Source: Bryum argenteum (Eukaryota; Streptophyta; Bryopsida; Bryales; Bryaceae). Taken from it: a stretch of 64,000 nt of DNA. The stretch's first letter is position 1. Each line of letters starts with the position of its first letter. A program made the translations under genes and the position numbers. Of this stretch, positions 56,170 to 64,000 are shown piece after piece. Below the pieces are notes generated by a model. That model worked only from the letters and a program-made list of their open reading frames with translations. It searched no databases and was not told the DNA's origin. The stretch lies in the NCBI GenBank assembly GCA_037043015.1, contig CM073321.1, positions 11,416,001 to 11,480,000 of the forward strand, given 5' to 3'.

Positions 56170-57073
56170 TTGCGGATGCAGAGGCGACCCATGGATGCGG
56201 TTGCACGGTTGTGCACTCCTCCCACCTTGTCTCCGACACTCGTGCACGTCCTCCTCCTCGCCCGCGTAGCGATCCCCGCTTCTCTCTCCATTCGCGCTTC
56301 TTCCACCTCTCTGCTACTTCCACCTCCGGTCGCAATTTGCCGTGGCTCATTGTTGGATTGGGAAACCCCGCTCCAAATTCAAGGCACTCGCCACAATGTA
56401 CCCTCCATTCAATTGCTCATTAGATTAGATAGGGTTTGTAAGAACCGATGCTCTTGACGACGTTAGCTTAATTGGAATTTAGGTTTGTCCGACCTCACGC
56501 TCGATGGTTCTCGTATAGATAGGGTTTGAAATGATTGATGCTATTGCGGAAGCGAGGGGTATTCCGCTACGAACTATTCAACACAAAGCACTTCTAGGAA
56601 AGGGTACGTGTTTCTTGCTTGAGTCCAGTTTTTGCTTCGAATATGTAAATGATTGACAATTTGCGGTTTATGCTATTTCGTGTAGTTTTCCTTCTTGGAG
56701 TATTGAAATTTCTCAAATATGACCGGTTTCTTCCAACCGCACTTCGATATATTGATCAGTTAGCAAGCTTATGTACAGTTGAAATTGATTATTGCAGGAT
56801 ATATCGGATCTACACCAGTTCTTCTTGCTAAACCTCAGACGTATATGAATTTGAGTGGAGAATCTGTAAGATATTCTGAGCTACTCTTTCTATTAGAAAA
56901 CTAATTGTAAGTGTTATAGTCGACAATCGGTCATTTATTTGAACGAGCCAACGGCATTTGTTCATACACGAAGTTTGATAACTTAACATGATCATTGACA
57001 TTGTTTATAACTCTCTGATCAGATTGGACCAATTTCTACTTACTACAAGATACCACGTGAACGTGTGCTCGCG
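56170..57073 (+). pseudogene. PTH: Peptidyl-tRNA hydrolase (organellar type) gene fragment, four exons
   Basis: Peptidyl-tRNA hydrolase recycles stalled peptidyl-tRNAs; plants have plastid and mitochondrial forms. Exon 1 (to about 56,401) has a Ser/Arg/Pro-rich, transit-like leader, then WLIVGLGNPAPN and, after a one-base frameshift, QGTRHNV. Exon 2 (56,522-56,603) reads GFEMIDAIAEARGIPLRTIQ then HKALLGK. Exon 3 (56,798-56,865, after ATTGCAG) reads GYIGSTPVLLAKPQTYMNLS-GES. Exon 4 (57,023-57,073) reads IGPISTYYKIPRERVLA. Splice phases agree across exons 2-4. GLGNPG, GTRHN(V)G and KPQTYMNLSG are family signatures, and the catalytic His lies in the RHN motif. The catalytic C-terminal half (the HDD..LP.G..R..) is absent, and the frameshift breaks the start. 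Captured inside the CACTA element. Confidence 0.75.
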
Positions 57074-57235
57074 GTATGGCATTACTCTTGCGCATTGCTC
57101 TTCGTCGCGTATTATTTTCTAGGTTGGAAGTGCTTTTTCTTATGAGCTTGGGTTTTGTTGCAATGAGCATTGGACATTGTATGCATGAGCATTGGACATT
57201 GTATGCATGTTCATTGAACCGATGCTCTTGATGCA

Positions 57236-57537
57236 GTTTGACTTGCGAATGTTGTGGGGCTGCTTCCTGATAGTTGTTCATTTGTTTGTGTGGTTCGCAA
57301 CTTTTACCGATGTCAGCGCCGATGTAATATCGATGACATATTACAGAGAGAGCAGCAAGCCGCGGCAAGGTTCAATGATCAAACTCTGTCTGCATCAGAG
57401 CATGCTAGGCCTTTCTTCGCAGATGCGGATGTAAGCAACAGTGGTGCAGGAGCAGGACCATCATTCAATGGTTGTACTACTTCGGCTTCTCATCTCTTCC
57501 GAGCTGCTCGGCTCCAACTTCAGGCGTATGGAGCGTG
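57236..57537 (+). other. Unidentified 3' coding-like segment in the CACTA element
   Basis: After TGATGCAG (57,236) a frame reads GLLPDSCSFVCVVRNFYRC, NIDDILQREQQAAARFNDQ, TLSASEHARPFFADADV and ends SHLFRAARLQLQAYGA at 57,535. It does not match the PTH C-terminus. It may be an exon from a second captured gene. Not recognised. Confidence 0.25.
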
Positions 57538-57809
57538 ATGCAAATTGCAGATGTAGATAGATAGCTAGATATGTACATATTTCCTACAATGTACACTTCC
57601 ACAAATGTAGACTTTTCATTACATAATATAAATTTTTCTTAATCTACACGATGACAACATTCCCAAAAATCTTTGTATCAAGTACATGATTTGTGAGGAA
57701 TTCCTCAAACCCTAAAGTCATGAAAATTTGACACATGTTATGCACAATTTGAGTTTACCGTTTTACCTTAATTATCTTACCTATGTAATTTTGCCTAATT
57801 TACATAGCA

Positions 57810-57829
57810 CATGGCAAACGTTTGCCATG
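57810..57829. repeat. Perfect 20-bp palindrome in CACTA subterminal region
   Basis: CATGGCAAACGTTTGCCATG, with further direct and inverted TTTGCCATG words at about 57,852 and 57,890. Typical of transposase-binding subterminal repeats. Confidence 0.7.
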
Positions 57830-57939
57830 GGCTAGTCATGTGGGCACATGGCAAACCTTCACTTTGTACATTTCCAATGTACACTACGTTTGCCATGTGC
57901 TCTACATCACAAACCCCCCTAAACTCTAGTAGTGAAGGC

Positions 57940-59650
57940 GGGCTTATGATGGTGAGGTAAGTCCCCTTGTCCGGACAGGCGGTGGGCAAACGTGGTGCGC
58001 CACAAAATGATTAGCATTCAGGGTACGAAGTATCGCCGGGTAATGAGTCACAATCCGGACCTCAAAAGCCAGAGCTAGTCATCATGTTAGAGATGGGTAG
58101 CAGCCCTTTCTCTGCGTCATGAGTTTCGTCCGTCCGCCCAAGTCGGGTGTGTCCAGGTATCACTCGGATTTGATCGTCCCGTATCGTAAGTGACGGTCCC
58201 GGGTGTGAGATGATGTGCTTAACGGTGTAGGGTATGACCTGATATCCTAATTGCCACCGTTTTGAAACCGTACCATGCGTCATTCCATGTGTAACGGAAG
58301 AAAGTTTTTACATTCTGTAGAATAAGATTTCACTTTCTTCGACAAAAATAAGAGAGAGAGAACTATACTAGACACCCCATTTCTGGGATCCTTTTGTCTA
58401 CTTTTTTCATGTCGTTTCTTGTATCATTGCTTAGCCACGAACATGCTATTTTTCCTCTATCATTTATTAGTACATGGACAATGATCAAAAACCCAATCAA
58501 ATGTACCATGTTCTTGAAACCACACCATAATCGTCTTGAAAATAATTGATGTCAGAAAAAGCTACAAAGCAGGTCTTGCCGCATGGTTGATTATTTTAAG
58601 TTTCAAAAATCATCAAGTATAGCATAGTTTTGCAGTCTCGTTGTGACCAGGATCAAGATCATAAAAAACATAATGCAGGCATTAGATTCGGTACCCATGT
58701 AATATTGTAAGGCTTGAGGAAGCCGAGTCGAGCTTTTGTCATGACCAATGCTTACATAGTTGATTGTACCTAGTTTAAGTAACCATATTTGATACAGAAC
58801 TAATATGTGACATTTTGGTCCAGAAAAATAGGTATTCCAGCTTAGTATGTATACGGATATACGTATTTCGTGATAGTAGAGGCCACTAATTTAATCAACA
58901 AAGAAAGTCAAGCCACACAGGCTCTACTGCGTGTTTGCTTTTTCAAAGACAGATTATGTCAAGTAAGATAGGGTGTCGCAGTATTTGTAGGACTACAAAA
59001 ACATGTGCTACTATCGCCACATACTGCACTGAGTCTTATGTCACCAAACAGTGCTGGGAGGGAGGGCGGGGTCGATAAGCAAAGTTATTGAACAGATCAT
59101 GATGGATAATAGTCATAGTTCGAGAAAAACTGAGCATTGTTGGCAGTGGAATCATCAGCGGGAGTCAAGAATTGCACTACTTTATTTAAAGAACCAGTTG
59201 GTAGAAAGGGTAGAGATCTGCCGTAAGGTGAGAGCCAAAGCTCTAATTTCAAGAAGACGCGCCTCACCTGCACCCATGGAATCAAACAAACGAATAGTCA
59301 ATTCAAAACCGCATGTCGTTGTTATCCGTGTCGGAAATTAGAACTCTACTTTTAGCTTACCAGATTCCTATCAAGAAAGCGTCATATTCTCCAAGACAGC
59401 AATGAAATGACGCAATCTAGTGGTGACATAGTGCAAGCATCTCTTGAATTTAGAACTTATATTGTAAACGGAACCTGGGTGGTCATCGCTACACGTAGAG
59501 CTTGGCCGTATTGGAAGTTGTATACGTGAACTTCGCAACCGGAGCGTTGGTGTTCAGTGAGTAAAATTGGGCAACTGGCATATGTCAGATGAGAGAGAGA
59601 AGCTGTGTATCTTCACAGTCATAGCGGTTCTTGGCCGTTTCAGAGGCTAG
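57940..59650. other. Repetitive non-coding stretch
   Basis: 58,360-58,390 and 59,210-59,345 match 54,150-54,180 and 54,705-54,860, as noted there. 57,960-58,290 is GC-richer with CGGAC words but no recognised gene. Nothing else is supported. Confidence 0.35.
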
Positions 59651-59739
59651 AGGGGGTACTTGACATGTGGTAAGTCTTGGTGGGGCTACCATTGGTTGTT
59701 CCTTTCTTGGACAGAGACCCCAGCACTCATCCCAAGTCA

Positions 59740-60008
59740 TGTTTGCAGGGCCACATGGGCAATTCGAATATCCTGGTTCTCATCCAAATATGATGATGTT
59801 TTCATGATGATATCATATTGCAAGAAGGGTGAATCAACACTCATGATCTTTTCCAGCTCCAAATTCATGGTCGCCTCCCTGGTAAGCTCAACATCTAGCA
59901 TCCTCTCTTGGATTGAAATAGTACCATTATCCCCGCCCCGGGGATAATTAGCTCCCCTGCTTCTGTAACTTTCTCTATGTTGATGGTATCCTAAATAGAT
60001 TTCTTGTT
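59740..60008 (-). pseudogene. Gag-like ORF fragment containing the palindrome peptide
   Basis: The minus strand has an open frame from about 60,008 reading IYLGYHQHRESYRSRGANY, then PRGGDNGTISIQERMLDVE, LTREATMNLELEKIMSVDS, PFLQYDIIMKTSSYLDENQ and DIRIAHVALQT before a TGA. The peptide NYPRGGDN is encoded by the 23-bp palindrome at 59,926-59,948. There is no ATG at the start. The basic, Arg/Ser/Gly-rich upstream part resembles retroelement gag tails, but the family is not recognised. Confidence 0.35.
59926..59948. repeat. 23-bp palindrome module
   Basis: ATTATCCCCG-CCC-CGGGGATAAT: two perfect 10-bp arms around three bases. It sits in the minus-strand ORF fragment, where it reads N-Y-P-R-G-G-D-N. 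Confidence 0.8.
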
Positions 60009-60297
60009 AGGATGTATTCATGTTGTTGGTAATCTTGCTTATCTCCCGGTTTCAAGTTCTATCAGTTATGACCAGGCCAGGGATAACTTAAGTCACGGTG
60101 GACTGATCGTTACTTCTCTTCCCATGCAGATCCTGAAACATGCCTTTTATGGCCTGATTGACAAGCACTACTATGGAGGATACCTACTCTCTGCGGGTAA
60201 AAGGGCCAAGGTTGACTATAGGGACTTCATCCACGATGACTGTCCTACGACACCAAGAAGAGCTCATCGTCCGACAAAATGGCTGACCTCAGTCTCG
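60004..60297 (+). pseudogene. ORF fragment with a degenerate palindrome peptide
   Basis: The frame reads GCIHVVGNLAYLPVSSSIS, YDQARDNLSHGGLIVTSLP, ILKHAFYGLIDKHYYGGYLL and FIHDDCPTTPRRAHRPTKWL. The YDQARDN segment is encoded by an imperfect 23-bp palindrome at 60,065-60,087 (GTTATGACCAGGCCAGGGAT-AAC) and parallels YPRAGDN at 61.5 kb. The frame begins inside a region read on the other strand as well. Not recognised otherwise. Confidence 0.35.
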
Positions 60298-61048
60298 TAA
60301 TAAGAGCTTCATTCGAGGGAAGCCAACCATCATCTTCTGCAGCTGAGCCGGTGTTCGACTTGGGAGCTGAGAGTACGCGGTCGCCTCAAGCTTGGGCTCC
60401 AGAGACTTTTTCAGACTCCTCGGAGAAGAAGAATAGCCATGACTCTACCGGCGACTCCGATGGTGACGATTCCAACGACTCGGACTATCGATCGGGTCGT
60501 CAGGTGACTAGAGATTCCCCGGTCATGCAATCCCCGCATACATCACCTACAACACCATCAGCGTAGGCATTGCCCACAGCACCATCAGCGCAGGCAATGG
60601 AGACATCTCCTCCTAGGTCCACTCCGATGAGTGAGGAGCACGAGGCGCAGGGGCCTGATACCGAGACCCGACGCCCTGGTAAGGAGCCTATGCCATGATC
60701 CCGTCGAGGCTCATCACGACGACGACAATGCATGTTCAATCATCTGCGCGTGTTGTCGTCGGATCATCGGGCAACCCCGAGGCGCTTGTTGAGTTGCGGA
60801 GGCCATTGAAACGTTGGCTCGATCTCGTAGCTGAGATCACGACTCCAAATCATCCACTGGATGGGGCATCTTGTGCAATGCCCTCATCTACTGTTGCACC
60901 TGCAGTGGACACAACCCCTCAGAGTAAAGTTTTAACCAGACGGGGGAAACCACTCTATGCAATCGTGGCGCCCACCTACGTTTACATCGATCTGAGTGAC
61001 GAGGACGGCGGAGATCCCGCGATGAGTTCTATATCATCGACGTCCTAG
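60279..61048 (+). pseudogene. Acidic/Ser-Pro-rich ORF fragments
   Basis: Low-complexity coding-like sequence: SLVIRASFEGSQPSSSAAEP, FSDSSEKKNSHDSTGDSDGD then DSNDSDYRSGRQ to 60,563. After frame changes, METSPPRSTPMSEEHEAQG and LIEPTTT-type pieces follow, then PLKRWLDLVAEITTPNHPLD and YAIVAPTYVYIDLSDEDGGD to 61,045. GC-rich compared with the window. Probably successive broken parts of the same retroelement-like protein as at 61.16-62.12 kb. Confidence 0.35.
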
Positions 61049-61498
61049 CTCCCGTAGGCAAAACCATCGAGCTCCCGTCGTCGACACCTTCGAGCTCCCG
61101 TCGTCGAAATCGGCCTGTTGACGACCCCGAGCTGCCAGCTCTTGATGCTGACACGCCAGTGAAGAAAGAGAAGGTTGTTGTGGTGTGCAACCCCTCTACT
61201 GACCCTATGGCGAATGCAGCAGGAGTTGCGCCTCCTCCAGGTGCTCCGGGTGTGAAGGTTGAAGAACACTACGGGGAGTATAGAAGGAGGCTAGCGGAGG
61301 AGGCCAGACTGGCAAAAGAGAAGGCCAAGAAGGAAGCAAAGGACGCAAGGAAGCTCGCACAACATAACGTCATGCTCGAGTCGCTAAGGACCGGTTTAGG
61401 ACGCGAGCCGATGCCAGCCCACATTGTTGCGATAATTGCAGGCGAGGAGACGTCTCCTCCTTTGTCCCCGGACGCCCTGACTTCCGAGCCTAGTGCAG

Positions 61499-61521
61499 AT
61501 TATCCCCGGGCCGGAGATAAT
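61499..61521. repeat. 23-bp palindrome module
   Basis: ATTATCCCCGGG-CCGGAGATAAT, one arm mismatch; reads DYPRAGDN on the plus strand. Confidence 0.8.
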
Positions 61522-61597
61522 ACTGCCACCACCACCGCGGCTATACCTAGCAGCGAGGTGGAGCCCTTGCCGCTGTCCTCGGGCACAGCCACACCAG

Positions 61598-61620
61598 ATT
61601 ATCCCCGGGCTGGGGATAAT
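61598..61620. repeat. 23-bp palindrome module
   Basis: ATTATCCCCGGG-CTGGGGATAAT; reads DYPRAGDN. Confidence 0.8.
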
Positions 61621-61741
61621 CTTGCTGCGATCGGCTCCGACTCCCAAGCGCAGCTCATTCCATCTGAGAGGGAACCTAAGCATGTCGTCGATGGCATTGC
61701 TGAACCTCAGACTGTTATCGATCAGCCCGGCAATTCTGGAG

Positions 61742-61764
61742 ATTATCTCCAGCCTGGGGATAAT
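61742..61764. repeat. 23-bp palindrome module
   Basis: ATTATCTCCAGC-CTGGGGATAAT; reads DYLQPGDN. Confidence 0.75.
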
Positions 61765-61912
61765 CCAGACTCTTCTGTTTAGGTGTCCCCTCCCAACGAC
61801 CAACCTGCTATGGCTCCTGATTCATTGAGTGTGGCACCCGCTGCTCCAGTGGTTGAGATTGCTCATCCACCCGACTCAGGTCTAGAGCTCTCGCAGTATG
61901 ACCAGTTGGTGA

Positions 61913-61935
61913 ATTATGCCCGGGCCGGGGATAAT
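61913..61935. repeat. 23-bp palindrome module
   Basis: ATTATGCCCGGG-CCGGGGATAAT; reads NYARAGDN. Confidence 0.8.
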
Positions 61936-62112
61936 GCGGAGCCAAGAGGCGAAGTAGAGGACACCGTGGGTGCTCGAGGTGCTGAAGAGGAGAGCACGGA
62001 GGTCATTCTTGATCCCGCTGCAGCTCCGGCGTCCGAGGAGCAAGAGTTCGCAAGCACTCCGGCAAGGACTCAGGTCGATGCCAGTGACCAGGAGTTGAAT
62101 CAGGAGCCACAG

Positions 62113-63815
62113 CAGGTTGCCTAGCGTTTTTGGAGAGATTTACTTGAACTTCCTTATTGTGGGTCACACTCATGAAGATACTGATGCTCTTTTCAGGCGA
62201 TGGAGTAGTAAACTCAAGACCAACAGCTGCCCTATTGTTCCTCTTCTCATGAGATCTTTCATGGACACAGAGGATAAGCCGGTAATTCTTCACTTAATTG
62301 AGGAAGTTCCGGTTTTCAAGACGTTCATCAAAGGTTACCTTTGTGATGGCAACGAGGCGTTATCTGGGCATACTAGTGCCCAACAATTTAGGTTTTTTAG
62401 AGATGCTTCCGGCTGGCCTTTGATGCAGTACAAAATTCTGTGTACAGATAGCGAGTGGCTTCCTCAAGATAGTGCAGGGGTTAGGTTGTGGAAAGTTATG
62501 CCAAATGGTCAACCTTAGGTTCCTCTTGGAGATCCTACGTTACTAGTTCCAAACAAAATGAAGAATATAGAAGACATTCAAAAGGGAATTAGTGGTTTTG
62601 TGAGCTTGTGGGAGTCTTTGGCGGATGCTAATCCAATAGGCGACTATCGTAGACATCATGAACAATTCATTTACTATTGGAAAGCAGTTCGTGAGGCTTT
62701 AGATTTACTCGTCCCTGCTCCATCAACGTTTAGGGATGGATTTTGGCCTACTTCTAGGTACTCTCCAAGTGAAGAGGATCGATTTGAAGATAACGGAGAA
62801 TTGCGCAAGGAATTTGCTGTTGATCCTCCGTTTGTAGGACAAATACAAGATCGTCCACAAGCATCATTCAGAGTTGGACTGGATGTTTATTAGGGATACC
62901 TACTTGTGCTACGTCCGGCAGATGGAGATCTCAAGAAATTTTCGGATAGCTCGTGCTTTGAGCAACCCAAATGCTAGTGTAGAGCATCCTCAAGAAATCC
63001 ACATTGAGTATTGGAAGCCAGTATCTTCTAAACATGTCAATCCTGACACTTACGAAGGGTGGGATACAAGCAGAGGTAACTCTTGGTGTGAAGATATGGA
63101 TTATGATCCAACTTGGGTGGCTACAACATCAATCATGGGAGCTTGGAAGCCAAGATTTCGTCTTGAAACCGTTAATCCCAAGATGTGCATACCGGAGCTA
63201 CAACTTTCAATTATTAAGGACTCAATTATCGAGTTTGATGAGTAGTTTTCATGTTAATATATAGTTATATTAGATTATATTAGTTTCAATGGTACACCCT
63301 TTCTCATTGCAATGTAGCCTACGCAAATTAGAGTAGCATGACACTACTTCTAAACATGATTCATCTATTTATAGTAAGATGGTATATCCATTTCAATGTA
63401 TTTCCATGGTATTATTTCCTTCCATTGGTGTTGTGATAATTTTATTTCTCTATAGATATTAAGTCCTTTCATCGGATTACTTCTTGTATATATTTTTCTT
63501 TGAAGTAATGATATTCTTCATGCAAAATACTTTTTTGGTCCTTGAAGCTTGCAATCTATGACTCGAATAATGAGATGTGAAGTAGTCTCAATATACTTTA
63601 CGTCTCAAAATAATGAATATTGATGATCAACAAATATATTAATAGAATTTTTGGTATCGAGGGTTCATCTTACATTCTTTTGTTGGGTTCATTCGAGTCT
63701 CATTTTTATTTTAGTCTCATTTTACTTGACACCAGATTCACTATTTTTAACCACTGATTTAAATTGAGATTGCAAATTGTCCCAAAATACTTAATATCCC
63801 CTTAAGTGCATTGAT
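62113..63815 (+). pseudogene. HTHEDxDALF transposase-like element, copy C (5'-truncated)
   Basis: Starts abruptly with VFGEIYLNFLIVGHTHEDT then DALFRRWSSKL (about 62,125-62,215). It continues LMRSFMDTEDKPVILHLIE, FKTFIKGYLCDGNEALSGH, QFRFFRDASGWPLMQYKIL, CTDSEWLPQDSAGVRLWK, a TAG at 62,516, IQKGISGFVSLWESLADANP, YRRHHEQFIYYWKAVREAL and TSRYSPSEEDRFEDNGELRK. After a frameshift near 62,890 it reads IRDTYLCYVRQMEISRNF, IEYWKPVSSKHVNPDTYEG and IMGAWKPRFRLETVNPKMC to 63,245. The non-coding tail to about 63,815 shares TACGCAAATTAGAGTAG and ATATCCCCTTAAG with copy B. The N-terminal half seen in copies A and B is missing here. The least damaged of the three over its length. Confidence 0.65.
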
Positions 63816-64000
63816 AGTCTATAAGACCTCTGAGCCCTTCACTCCTGACACTCCGTGAAGTTCACACCTGGCCACCAAGGTGATATCCTGAACAAAAACC
63901 AGAGGTTCTTCAATAACAGAACTAAGGTACTTGGTCCACTCCTGGTTCAAGGTAGCAATGTTGAGAGGATAAAGCTTACCGCATCCAATTTCCACTTGCG
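63816..64000 (-). other. Unidentified open frame at the window edge
   Basis: The minus strand is open from the edge to about 63,823: VEIGCGKLYPLNIATLNQEW, TKYLSSVIEEPLVFVQDITL and VARCELHGVSGVKGSEVL*. It looks like real coding sequence (varied residues, no low complexity), but I do not recognise it. It starts outside the window. Confidence 0.3.

Larger units (their letters stand above)
55157..57934. mobile_element. Non-autonomous CACTA transposon carrying host-gene exons
   Basis: The left end CACTACTAGGATGAGGGGGG and the complement of the right end (CACTACTAGAGTTTAGGGGG-G) form a ~30 bp terminal inverted repeat that continues with GTTTGTGATGT on both sides. Flanking bases are AAG at 55,154-55,156 and AAG at 57,935-57,937, the 3 bp target duplication expected of CACTA elements. 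Subterminal repeats of the TTTGCCATGTGC type cluster near the right end, including a perfect 20-bp palindrome at 57,810-57,829. There is no transposase inside; instead it holds peptidyl-tRNA hydrolase exons and other unidentified coding-like pieces. Length 2,778 bp. Confidence 0.85.
61140..62124 (+). pseudogene. Charged ORF with palindrome-encoded YPRAGDN repeats
   Basis: From about 61,159 the frame reads EKVVVVCNPSTDPMANAAG, then a basic/acidic helical segment EYRRRLAEEARLAKEKAKKE-AKDARKLAQ, then a Ser/Pro/Thr-rich tail. The tail carries four copies of a short module: DYPRAGDN (61,498), DYPRAGDN (61,597), DYLQPGDN (61,741) and, after a TAG at 61,780, NYARAGDN (61,912). Copies are 99, 144 and 171 bp apart, all multiples of three. 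The second half runs to QELNQEPQQVA* at 62,122. The module is a near-perfect DNA palindrome each time. The protein is not recognised; a gag-like role is inferred from context. It stops just where transposase-like copy C begins. Confidence 0.45.

Noticed and set aside
56170..57073. Functional peptidyl-tRNA hydrolase gene
   Set aside because: Frameshift in the GLGNP...GTRHN segment, missing catalytic C-terminal half, and location inside a transposon.
57795..58283. Small minus-strand open frames at 57.8-58.3 kb
   Set aside because: Overlap CACTA subterminal repeats or GC-richer non-coding sequence; no conserved peptide.
61396..61803. Minus-strand ORF opposite the YPRAGDN repeats
   Set aside because: Openness is partly a by-product of the palindromes; the plus strand has the longer coherent frame with a helical charged domain.

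Overview
The window looks like nuclear DNA of a plant with a large, transposon-filled genome. It is AT-rich, it has no bacterial-style operons, and its broken genes carry GT-AG introns. The recognisable host-gene pieces are plant or eukaryotic housekeeping genes: YKT6 SNARE, exocyst SEC8, a plastid CemA-like envelope protein and an organellar peptidyl-tRNA hydrolase. I cannot name the species; a non-seed land plant or relative is a guess. I see no intact host gene. Almost every coding trace is a decayed transposon protein or a gene fragment.

Layout. 0-5 kb: an FCP1-like phosphatase pseudogene (-) and a 19-21 bp minisatellite split by a 0.9 kb TIR element. 5.2-6.6 kb: a non-coding repeat (E1) whose inverted copy lies at 39.3-41.2 kb. 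6.6-8.3 kb (-): copy A of an unclassified transposase-like family with a HTHEDxDALF motif; copy B is at 33.4-36.4 kb (-) and copy C at 62.1-63.8 kb (+). 9.8-12 kb: a higher-order tandem repeat. 12-13.9 kb: a coiled-coil gag-like ORF and a possible LTR. 18.2-19.7 kb (-): a pogo-like DDE transposase pseudogene. 21.9-22.9 kb: second copy of the TIR element. 24.6-25.0 kb: YKT6 exons.

25.9-30.3 kb: remains of a PIF/Harbinger element (Myb/SANT ORF on the left, transposase on the right). A 2,728 bp Ty1/copia element with 242 bp LTRs and an ATTAT target duplication sits between the two. 37.1-37.5 kb: an array of degenerate 23-bp palindromes. 38.4-38.9 kb: a ~180 bp tandem repeat. 42.2-43.7 kb: a direct duplication of an unidentified gene fragment. 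44.3-48.3 kb: a decayed En/Spm (CACTA-like) transposase with introns, bracketed by 48 bp inverted repeats. 49.5-51.1 kb: SEC8 exons followed directly by CemA-like exons. 52.5-54.0 kb (-): a GC-rich gag-like ORF. 55,157-57,934: a complete non-autonomous CACTA element (CACTACTAG ends, AAG target duplication) carrying four peptidyl-tRNA hydrolase exons. 59.7-62.1 kb: GC-rich broken ORFs containing five close copies of the 23-bp palindrome plus a weaker one at 60,065; the palindrome encodes an N-Y-P-R-x-G-D-N type peptide.

Two themes stand out. One is a 23-bp palindromic module that reads in frame on either strand inside ORFs at 60-62 kb and forms a non-coding array at 37 kb. The other is repeated capture of spliced host-gene pieces, in one case clearly inside a CACTA transposon. 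All protein assignments come from reading by eye against remembered family patterns, without database searches.
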